Shown here: piece after piece, positions 13,326 to 20,836 of the stretch
Position numbering within the stretch: position 1 is the first letter of the stretch
Layout: each line of letters opens with the position of its first letter
From: a virus
Virus record (IMG/VR): IMGVR_UViG_3300044237_000179
Location: 1 to 36,077 of that record
Strand: one strand, 5' to 3'
Length of the DNA: 36,077 nucleotides
The notes under the pieces: model-generated
The model's input: only the letters and a program-made list of their open reading frames with translations
What the model was told of the DNA's origin: nothing
The model's database searches: none
Program-made: the position numbers and the translations under genes

Positions 13326-14845
13326 TGGCTGAGCAACGTCAAAACATATACATAGGTGCTCCCGGCTTCAAAGGTCTTAACACACAGGACTCTCCTGTAA
13401 CACAAGACCCTGCTTTTGCGTCTATCGCTGAAAATGCTGTTATTGACAAGTTCGGCAGGATTGCAGCGCGTAAGGGTCTAAAGAAGCTAACAAGCAGTGC
13501 TACACCTTTAGGGTCTAGTATTGGCATAGAGACTATCTTTGAATACGTCAAGAGAGATGGCACTAAGATAGTATTCTCTGCTGGTAACAACAAGATATTT
13601 ACAGGTACAAGCACACTATCTGAAGTAACGCTACCCGGAGGTTACTCTATTTCAGCTAACAACTGGAAGATAGTTAGTTTTAACAACGACATTTATTTCT
13701 TTCAGCGTGGTCATGCAGCATTAGTAAGTGTTGCAGGTAGCACTACACTTGTAGCTGTAACTGACGGTGGAACCGCAGCACCAGCAGGTAATGAAGTATT
13801 AGCAGCTTTTGGTAGGCTCTTTGTAGCAGATGTAACAGACAATAGTTATACTTTATCTTTTTCTGATCTACTAGACGGAGATGATTTTCACGGAGGTTCA
13901 TCAGGCTCACTAGACTTAACTACTGTGTTCCCTGAAGGATTTGATGAGATAGTAGCACTTAGAGAGTTTAACAACTTTTTAGTTATCTTCTGTAAAAGAA
14001 GTATCTTACTGTACTCTGGTGCATCTTCTCCTGCGAGCATGACGTTAGCTGATGTTATTACTGGTATTGGCTGTATTGCTAGGGACAGTGTACAGGCAAT
14101 AGGTACAGACTTGATCTTCCTGTCTGACTCTGGACTGCGTAGCTTAGGTAGAGTTATACAAGAAAAGTCTAACCCTATAGGTAACGTGTCTAGGAATGTA
14201 AGAGACACAATGATGCTCGCTGTTAACAATGAGACAAACAACATCAAGTCTGTTTACAGCCCAGAAGAATCTTTTTATCTTTTGTTCTTACCAACGTCCT
14301 TAGAAGTTTATGTGTTTGACATGAGAGGAACACTAGAAGACGGTAGCTACAGAGCAACTATATGGGCAGGTATAACTGTACTTTCTGGCGCTAGACTTGC
14401 AGACGGTACTTTGTATTTAGGCAATGATAAAGGTATAAACGAGTACGATGAGTTTCTGGATGACACAGATACTTACGTAATGAAGTACTTTACTAACCCT
14501 ATGTCTTTTGGCGATCCTTCCAGAATTAAGATGTTGAAGGAAATATCGTTTACAGTCATAGGCGGCTCAGGTAGTCAAGTAGTTGGCAACTGGGCTTATG
14601 ATTATACGGAAGGTTACAGTAAACAGGCGTTTACAGTAGCCACAAGTTTAATTGCTGAGTATGGTGTCTCTGAGTACAATGTTAGCACATCGGAATATAG
14701 TGCAACTATTGTTATTGACGTAGCTAGAGTAAAAGCTACAGGCTCAGGTAAAGTCGCTACTATCGGTATTGAAGCAACAATTAACGGTGGTGCTTTATCC
14801 ATTCAAGAGTTAAACACTGAAGCAATTTTAGGTAGACTAATTTAA
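13325..14845 (+). CDS. Tail nozzle protein (tubular protein B position)
   Basis: This 506-aa, beta-rich protein opens MAEQRQNIYIGAPGFKGLNT with DSPVTQDPAFASIAENAVID and FGRIAARKGL, a signature of phage tail nozzle/gp10-like proteins of podoviruses. Repeated blade-like segments follow (e.g. NNWKIVSFNNDIYFFQRG and GSDLIFLSDSGLRSLG-type strands). It is shorter than T7 gp12 (about 790 aa), as in P22-type nozzles. Start and stop each overlap neighbours by one base. Confidence 0.85.
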   Translation: MAEQRQNIYIGAPGFKGLNTQDSPVTQDPAFASIAENAVIDKFGRIAARKGLKKLTSSATPLGSSIGIETIFEYVKRDGTKIVFSAGNNKIFTGTSTLSEVTLPGGYSISANNWKIVSFNNDIYFFQRGHAALVSVAGSTTLVAVTDGGTAAPAGNEVLAAFGRLFVADVTDNSYTLSFSDLLDGDDFHGGSSGSLDLTTVFPEGFDEIVALREFNNFLVIFCKRSILLYSGASSPASMTLADVITGIGCIARDSVQAIGTDLIFLSDSGLRSLGRVIQEKSNPIGNVSRNVRDTMMLAVNNETNNIKSVYSPEESFYLLFLPTSLEVYVFDMRGTLEDGSYRATIWAGITVLSGARLADGTLYLGNDKGINEYDEFLDDTDTYVMKYFTNPMSFGDPSRIKMLKEISFTVIGGSGSQVVGNWAYDYTEGYSKQAFTVATSLIAEYGVSEYNVSTSEYSATIVIDVARVKATGSGKVATIGIEATINGGALSIQELNTEAILGRLI

Positions 14846-17232
14846 TGACTAATTATACAAAGACAACAAACTTTGCAACTAAAGACACTCTGCCTTCCGG
14901 CAATGCCAATAAGATTGTTAAAGGCACAGAGATTGATACAGAGTTTAATAACATTGCAACTGCTGTAGCAACTAAGGCAGACACTGCTGGCCCTACGTTT
15001 ACTGGTACTACAACTATACCAACTGTAGATATAAACGGTGGTGCTATAGACGGCACTACTGTAGGTGCATCTACTGCTGCTGCTATTACAGGAACAACTA
15101 TTGTAGCTAACACCAGTATTAACATTGCGGGTGATGGTGCTACTGTAACTGGTATTAAAGATGAAGACGATATGTCTTCTAACAGTGCAACTAAACTAGC
15201 TACACAACAGTCAATTAAAGCCTATGTAGACTCTCAGGTAACTGCACAAGACTTAGACTTCCAAGCAGACTCCGGTGGTGCTCTAAGCATTGACTTAGAC
15301 TCAGAGACACTTACGTTTACTGGCGGCACTGGTGTAGACACTAGCGGCTCTGGTAACGCTGTAACCTTTGCTATTGACAGCACTGTAGTGACTCTCACAG
15401 GCTCTCAGACGCTAACCAATAAAATACTTACATCGCCTACACTTAACACACCTACTATTGGTACTTCGTTTACTATTGGCTCCGCTACAATTACTGAAGC
15501 AGAACTAGAGATTCTGGATGGTGCTACAGTAACTACAGCAGAGCTAAATATCCTAGATGGTGTTACAGCTACTGCTGCTGAACTAAATATCCTAGATGGT
15601 GTCACTAGCACTACAGCAGAGCTAAATATCCTAGATGGTGTTACAGCTACTGCTGCTGAACTAAATATCCTAGATGGTGTCACTAGCACTACAGCAGAGC
15701 TAAATATCCTAGATGGTGTCACTAGCACTACAGCAGAGCTAAATATCCTAGATGGCGTTACTGCTACCACCGCAGAATTGAACTACCTTGATGGTGTTAC
15801 TTCAGCAGTCCAGACCCAGTTAGATGCTAAGGCACCTACAGCTAATCCCACATTCACTGGTTCTTTTACCTCGCCCGGTATTGATGACAACGCAGATGCC
15901 ACGGCGATTACTATTGATAGTTCTGAGAATGTCGGTATTGGCACTAGCAGTCCTACTTTTGCCGCTGGAGGAGGACTTCAAGTACAAACTGACACTTTTT
16001 CATCAGTTCGTGTTACGGAAACAGGAAATACAGGACTTGATATAGCTCAAGCATCTGATGCAAAAGGTTATGTTTATTTGCGAGACAATGCTGATTTGCT
16101 GTTCGGTACAAACAATACAGAACGCATGCGCATCGACGCAAGCGGGAATGTTGGTATTGGTACTACGCCAGCCCATAAATTACACGTTGCGGATGCTACA
16201 ACTCCAGAAATTATTGTTGAAGATACCACTAATAATGTAAAAGCAGTTTTGGGTGCAGACAACTCTGTAGGTCGCATAGGCACTGACACTAATCATCCTG
16301 TTACCTTTAGAACCAACGACACAGAACGCATGCGCATCGACTCTAGCGGCAATGTCAAAATATCCACATCTAATTCTGGCAACGACGTTGAGTTACGCAT
16401 ACAGAACAGTGCTGTATCTAGCGGCGACACAGCAACACTACGTTTTTCTGTTACATCTAACTCAGCATTTGATTCTGCATTTGTTGGCTCAGATAGAAAT
16501 AATGCTTTGATTTTAGGCTCCAATGCCGCAGAACGCATGCGCATCGACTCTAACGGCAATTTTTTGGTGGGTGACACGTCGGCTACTTTCAATGACACAG
16601 CAAAAACTGTAATACGCCCTTCTTCTGATAACTGGGTTATCAAAGCAGCTGTTTGTACTAGCTTTAATCGCACAGCCTCAAATGGAGACATTTTAGAGTT
16701 TTATCAGGGGTCTTCGACCAAAGTCGGTAGTATTGGTAGTAGGGGCAGCAGTGACTCTTACATCTTATTAGGCGGCGCAGGTTTAACGGGATCAGTCACA
16801 AGCACTGGCGCATTGCTGCCCACAAAAACAGCAAATAGTTTTGACGATGATGTAATCGACTTAGGTTTTAGTGGCGCTAGGTTCGATGACATCTACGCAA
16901 CCAACGGCACTATCCAGACATCAGACCGCAATGAGAAGCAAGACATTGAAGCACTCTCTGACGCAGAGCAACGTGTCGCTGTAGCGGCTAAAGGTTTACT
17001 ACGCAAGTTCAGATGGATTAGCAGCGTTGAGGAGAAAGGCGACGATGCTCGTATCCACTTTGGAATCATCGCACAAGACCTACAGGCAGCATTTGAAGCT
17101 GAAGGTTTAGACGCTGGACGTTACGCAATGTTTATCAACTCAACATGGACTGACGAAGAAACTGGTGAGGAACGTAGCCGCATGGGTGTGCGCTACTCTG
17201 AACTTCTAGCCTTCATCATCGCAGCAATCTAA
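14845..17232 (+). CDS. Tail fibre with 13-aa repeats and S74 chaperone domain
   Basis: This 795-aa receptor-binding fibre has an N-terminal attachment region (about 1-60, NKIVKGTEIDTEFNNIA), a shaft with eight 13-aa AELNILDGVTxTx repeats (219-322), three ERMRIDxxGN segments, and a C-terminal Peptidase_S74 intramolecular chaperone from about residue 690. The S74 Ser-Lys dyad is visible as Ser693 and Lys698 in TSDRNEKQDI, so the domain should cleave itself off after trimer folding. The C-terminal GVRYSELLAFIIAAI is typical of the domain. The ATG overlaps the nozzle stop by one base. Confidence 0.93.
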   Translation: MTNYTKTTNFATKDTLPSGNANKIVKGTEIDTEFNNIATAVATKADTAGPTFTGTTTIPTVDINGGAIDGTTVGASTAAAITGTTIVANTSINIAGDGATVTGIKDEDDMSSNSATKLATQQSIKAYVDSQVTAQDLDFQADSGGALSIDLDSETLTFTGGTGVDTSGSGNAVTFAIDSTVVTLTGSQTLTNKILTSPTLNTPTIGTSFTIGSATITEAELEILDGATVTTAELNILDGVTATAAELNILDGVTSTTAELNILDGVTATAAELNILDGVTSTTAELNILDGVTSTTAELNILDGVTATTAELNYLDGVTSAVQTQLDAKAPTANPTFTGSFTSPGIDDNADATAITIDSSENVGIGTSSPTFAAGGGLQVQTDTFSSVRVTETGNTGLDIAQASDAKGYVYLRDNADLLFGTNNTERMRIDASGNVGIGTTPAHKLHVADATTPEIIVEDTTNNVKAVLGADNSVGRIGTDTNHPVTFRTNDTERMRIDSSGNVKISTSNSGNDVELRIQNSAVSSGDTATLRFSVTSNSAFDSAFVGSDRNNALILGSNAAERMRIDSNGNFLVGDTSATFNDTAKTVIRPSSDNWVIKAAVCTSFNRTASNGDILEFYQGSSTKVGSIGSRGSSDSYILLGGAGLTGSVTSTGALLPTKTANSFDDDVIDLGFSGARFDDIYATNGTIQTSDRNEKQDIEALSDAEQRVAVAAKGLLRKFRWISSVEEKGDDARIHFGIIAQDLQAAFEAEGLDAGRYAMFINSTWTDEETGEERSRMGVRYSELLAFIIAAI
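15499..15810 (+). repeat. Eight tandem 39-bp repeats in the fibre gene
   Basis: Units start at 15499, 15538, 15577, 15616, 15655, 15694, 15733 and 15772. The pair 15538-15615 is identical base for base with 15616-15693, so a 78-bp two-unit block was duplicated recently. The outer units are more diverged. Each unit codes AELNILDGV plus four residues, a triple-helical or beta-helical shaft motif. Confidence 0.9.
16118..16548 (+). repeat. Three dispersed 20-bp repeats coding for ERMRID
   Basis: CAGAACGCATGCGCATCGAC occurs exactly at 16118-16137, 16322-16341 and 16529-16548. Each marks the start of an ERMRID(A/S)(S/N)GN shaft segment. It contains the palindrome ATGCGCAT. Flanking sequence is diverged, so identity is concentrated in these cores. 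Confidence 0.8.
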
Positions 17233-17243
17233 GGAGAACTAAA

Positions 17244-17564
17244 ATGGCTACATGGACTATTGCAACACTTGAACGCAACACTGACTCAGACCAAGGGGTA
17301 ATCGTAGCCCACTGGCGAGTTACTGAAACTGAAACTGTGGGTACTGGAGATGACGCTGTGACCTACACTGCTTCATCCTATGGAACCTGTGGATTCACCC
17401 CAGACCCCTCCTCAGAGGATTACATAGCTTATGATGACCTAACCGAAGCTGATGTGATTGGCTGGGTGCAGGGTGAGTTAGATGTTGAGGCTATTGAAGC
17501 ATCACTACAAGCGAATATCGACGGGCAAATTACACCAGCTACGGCTAAGGGTGTGCCTTGGTAA
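17244..17564 (+). CDS. Small conserved tail-fibre-linked protein
   Basis: This 106-aa acidic protein opens MATWTIATLERNTDSDQGV and has VAHWRVTETETVG, an SSYGTCGFTPDP segment, and WVQGELDVEAIEASLQANI near the end. This pattern (hhWRhx..D.......YG...h...F..Y..L.E..VI.WV) recurs in phage proteins directly downstream of fibre genes, listed as DUF7936 as far as I recall. The role is unknown; a fibre assembly chaperone or accessory tip protein is suggested by location. AAGGAG about 9 nt before the ATG supports the start. Confidence 0.75.
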   Translation: MATWTIATLERNTDSDQGVIVAHWRVTETETVGTGDDAVTYTASSYGTCGFTPDPSSEDYIAYDDLTEADVIGWVQGELDVEAIEASLQANIDGQITPATAKGVPW

Positions 17565-17791
17565 TGAAACAAGAGCAAACGCAAACACTTGACTTAGCTT
17601 TAGAAGCACTAGAAAAGATTGCTCAACACGAGAAAGAATGTGGTGAGCGGTGGGGTGAAGCTACGGCAGAGCTACGGCAGCTTAGAGAAATGGCAGCAGC
17701 CCATGCTCGCAAGTGGGAGCGTCTTGCTTGGCTTGTTGTTACTGTTGTAGTAACAGGGGCAGCTTCTGTAATAACAACAGTATTGACATAA
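17564..17791 (+). CDS. Small coiled-coil membrane protein, XhlA-like layout
   Basis: The ATG at 17564 overlaps the previous stop (TAATG) and is preferred over a TTG at 17558. The 75-aa protein has an N-terminal charged coil (about 1-50, MKQEQTQTLDLALEALEKIA) and one C-terminal transmembrane segment (WLVVTVVVTGAASVITTVL). This layout is that of XhlA-type proteins and of some holin partners or spanin-like proteins. It may assist the holin at 9775-10122 in lysis, but its location among virion genes leaves other membrane roles open. Confidence 0.65.
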   Translation: MKQEQTQTLDLALEALEKIAQHEKECGERWGEATAELRQLREMAAAHARKWERLAWLVVTVVVTGAASVITTVLT

Positions 17792-17801
17792 GAGAATAAA
17801 G

Positions 17802-19337
17802 ATGATAGGATTACCTTTAGTAGCATCACAGATACCCGTAATGGGCGCACAACAGGACACTGGCGAAAGTGGGGGCTTCTTTAATAATCTTCTAACAGGC
17901 ATAGGTAACTTACCTCTTAGTGGCATTGCACAAACAGGCTTGTCCTATGCAGCCTTAGACGATGTAATGGACAGACTTAGTTCTGTAGGCTCTGGTCTTG
18001 CTACAGGCGCACAGCGTATTGGTGAAGAAGCAGCAGCAGGCACTGCCTTTAGACCCTTTACAGTGTCCACAGGCTTTGGTGGTGTCACCACTACACCTGA
18101 AGGTGGCTTTACTACTTCATTGTCTCCTGCACAAGCTGCACAACAACAGCAGCTACAAGCTATTACTAGTGGCTTGCTTGGCGGCATGGGTGGCATGGGT
18201 GGAGGCTCAGCTCCTATTAGGCCTTCTTATAAGCCTCAGTTTAGGACTGGCAATCGTGATGGCACACCGCAAGACAGATCTTCTGAATTTGCAAATTTAA
18301 CTCCTGAACGACTACAGAAAGCTGAAGAAGAAAGACAAAAGTATTTACAAGAAAGGGGAGGTGAAGATCCTCTTAACCTTGCTGGAGACATATATAATTT
18401 TGTAGCAAGACAACCCGGAGACATTGGATATGTGACTAGTGGGCCTGTAAGACCACCTACACAGTTAGACCCTTTTATGATCCCTCGTGGGGGACGAGAG
18501 TTTGATAGGGCACGAAAGTCTGAAACAGGATCGACTCCCCCAATGATGGACGCGAGCCAATACCGCAGAACAGACCAGCCGATGGCCCCTGTTACAGGAG
18601 GTTTTGGTTCAGGTATACCAGATGTATCAGGTATCACTGGACAGGCGTTAGGAGGCTTATCAGGCGCTCTCACAGGGCTTATGGCTCCTATGGGTCAAAG
18701 GGAAGCTGATGTATACGAAAGAATACGTGCTGTCCAAAGACCAGAGGAAGAACGTGCTAGACTTGCACTTGAAGAAAGACTACAATCACAGGGACGTACG
18801 GGATTACGTACAGCACAGTTTGGTGGTGCTCCAGAGCAACTAGCGTTAGCACAGGCACAAGAGGAAGCTAAGGCTAGAGCATCTCTAGGCGCATTAGAGC
18901 AAGCACAAGCAGAGCAAATGCAACAGCTAGGGCTTGCACAGGGACTCTTTGGACTAGGCTCCGGTGCTGCTGCATTACCTGCTTCGCTACAAGGCGCACA
19001 GTTAGGCAACATTGGCGCTGCTATGGGCTTACAGTACTTGCCAGAGCAACAATTGCTTTCTTCGCTTACTCCTGCTATTAACTTGGCTAACATTGCTGGT
19101 ACAGGTCAACGACAGGGTGCAGGTTATCTTGCTGAAGCAGGCATAAGTGGACTAGAATCACAAGCACAAACTGAACTAGCTAGAGCTAACTTGCTTGGTC
19201 AGATATATAGTTCTATGTTAGGTGCTGCTGGTGCTACAGGCGCTGCTGAAGCTGGTGCAGGTAGTACAAATGATTTAATTGGTAGCATCTTTGGTGGAGA
19301 AACTTTAGGTGGTTTGTTCAGCAGTATCTTTAATTAA
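17802..19337 (+). CDS. Internal virion-like protein 1
   Basis: This 511-aa, Gly/Ala/Gln-rich protein has Gly-Met tracts (GLLGGMGGMGGG, about 125-135), a Pro/Arg-rich mid part and C-terminal Ala/Gly/Leu helices (from about 290). It lacks recognisable enzymatic motifs. It occupies the slot after the tail fibre where podoviruses encode ejected core proteins, and is followed by two larger proteins of similar type. Low-complexity, membrane-active composition fits an ejection protein. The upstream ribosome site is weak (AAGAGAATAAAG). Confidence 0.7.
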   Translation: MIGLPLVASQIPVMGAQQDTGESGGFFNNLLTGIGNLPLSGIAQTGLSYAALDDVMDRLSSVGSGLATGAQRIGEEAAAGTAFRPFTVSTGFGGVTTTPEGGFTTSLSPAQAAQQQQLQAITSGLLGGMGGMGGGSAPIRPSYKPQFRTGNRDGTPQDRSSEFANLTPERLQKAEEERQKYLQERGGEDPLNLAGDIYNFVARQPGDIGYVTSGPVRPPTQLDPFMIPRGGREFDRARKSETGSTPPMMDASQYRRTDQPMAPVTGGFGSGIPDVSGITGQALGGLSGALTGLMAPMGQREADVYERIRAVQRPEEERARLALEERLQSQGRTGLRTAQFGGAPEQLALAQAQEEAKARASLGALEQAQAEQMQQLGLAQGLFGLGSGAAALPASLQGAQLGNIGAAMGLQYLPEQQLLSSLTPAINLANIAGTGQRQGAGYLAEAGISGLESQAQTELARANLLGQIYSSMLGAAGATGAAEAGAGSTNDLIGSIFGGETLGGLFSSIFN

Positions 19338-19348
19338 GGTGATTGATA

Positions 19349-20824
19349 ATGGCTAGAGGAAACATAAGATTTACTCCCGGTTTACTAACACAACTGGGTA
19401 GCTTTGGTCAAGGGCCAGCAAATCAACAGGGCGCTGCTGGCGCTTCTATGCTGCCACCTGCACAACAGTTTGGCCCTAGTGGTCTTGGTGGCATGTTTGC
19501 TAGAAACCTTGGTGGTTTGCTTGGGATGGACATGAGGACTCCCGGTGAGAAACTACAGCAAGAACTAAAGCAAGTTAAAGACCCTTTGTCTCCTGAAGGT
19601 TTATTACAACGCGCTCAAATTATAGCGGCTAATGCTACGGATGCTCAATCTTTACAAGTAGCTGCTGCGTTAGCTACTGAAGGTAGGCGGCTACAGACAG
19701 CAAGAACTACTAAAGAAAGGACAGAAAAAGGCAGGGCAGGGGATATAGCCTTCTTAAAAGAAAACCCTGAGTATGCAGAGTATGTAGATGACTACGAAAG
19801 TTTTGCTATTGGCCCTGAGTTTGTGGCTAAACTTAGACAAGAACAAGTAGCAGAAGCTGCGGCTGAAAGAGCTGCTGGACTAAGCAGAAAACAACGTACC
19901 CGTACTTACGCTACATTAGGTAAACTTTATGATGTTCCAGAAGAAACTCAAGCATCTATTGAAGCTGGTGAATTATCTTATTTAGATGTAGACCAGTTTA
20001 AGGAACTTTATAAGCCTGAGAACCAAAAGGCAGAGACTGTTAACTTTGAAGTCTATATTGACCCTAATGATAAATCAAAAGGCACAAAAATAATAGCTCT
20101 TAATCAACGTGATGATGGTAAGGTATTAGACCCTACAACTAGGGAGTGGAAAGAGCTTTATGATGTTGGTGGTATAAGAGAAACAAGAGCAGTAGAGACA
20201 GCAGAAGGTAAAGCCCCTACTACTAAAGAAACTTTAAGAACTACAGCAGCAGGAAGTGTAAAAAACTTTGCCAAGCAACTATCTGGTTTATCTGGTACAA
20301 GTGAACGAGGCGCTGTGTTAGGTCTTGTAGAAGCTCCTACGGCTAGGATGGTGGGCGGCTTCTTTGACTCTGATGTAAGTAAAAGAGCTAATCAGATTAA
20401 GATAGCTAAGGACGCTATAGCACAGTCTGTAGGTAGAGACTTGTCTGGTGGACAGATAAAAGAACAGGAAATGAAAGACTTTAGAGTCCAGTTAGTTCCT
20501 ACTTTTACAGATTTTACTGACAATGATGCTATCTTTACTAAATTAGTAAACACTTCTTTAGGATTATCTATAGCGGCTAATACTGCTTTAGATAGAGGCG
20601 CTAAAGCTAATGAGCAAGGTGTTGTTCCTTTTACCGGACAAGAACTTAATCAAGCATTGGCGAAGATTGCAGCGACGCCTATAACTCCTCAAATACAAAA
20701 ATTAGTTGATGAAGGTAAGTTTGATGAAGCTATTGAAGCCAGAGTAAATCAAGTGTTAGGCAGAAGTAGACAAGAAGAATCAAAAGAAGAAAGACTAGCT
20801 CGTATCATAGCGGAAAATAAGTAA
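19349..20824 (+). CDS. Internal virion-like protein 2
   Basis: The ATG at 19349 with AAGGTG 8 nt upstream is preferred over TTG 19343. The 491-aa protein begins MARGNIRFTPGLLTQLGSFG, has helical charged segments (residues 75-215), a small strand-rich section around 225-260 (NFEVYIDPNDKSKGTKIIAL) and a helical C-terminal half ending in acidic and basic charge (EESKEERLARIIAENK). No enzymatic motif is recognised. It is encoded between two other large virion-like proteins and is probably part of the ejected internal core. Confidence 0.7.
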   Translation: MARGNIRFTPGLLTQLGSFGQGPANQQGAAGASMLPPAQQFGPSGLGGMFARNLGGLLGMDMRTPGEKLQQELKQVKDPLSPEGLLQRAQIIAANATDAQSLQVAAALATEGRRLQTARTTKERTEKGRAGDIAFLKENPEYAEYVDDYESFAIGPEFVAKLRQEQVAEAAAERAAGLSRKQRTRTYATLGKLYDVPEETQASIEAGELSYLDVDQFKELYKPENQKAETVNFEVYIDPNDKSKGTKIIALNQRDDGKVLDPTTREWKELYDVGGIRETRAVETAEGKAPTTKETLRTTAAGSVKNFAKQLSGLSGTSERGAVLGLVEAPTARMVGGFFDSDVSKRANQIKIAKDAIAQSVGRDLSGGQIKEQEMKDFRVQLVPTFTDFTDNDAIFTKLVNTSLGLSIAANTALDRGAKANEQGVVPFTGQELNQALAKIAATPITPQIQKLVDEGKFDEAIEARVNQVLGRSRQEESKEERLARIIAENK

Positions 20825-20836
20825 CAGGAGTCTTAA

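Noticed and set aside
15405-15770. Long minus-strand ORF with SRIFSSAVV repeats
   Set aside because: It is the antisense shadow of the fibre repeats, which stay open by periodicity.
15499-15810. CRISPR or satellite array in the fibre gene
   Set aside because: The repeats are contiguous, in frame and encode a regular shaft motif.
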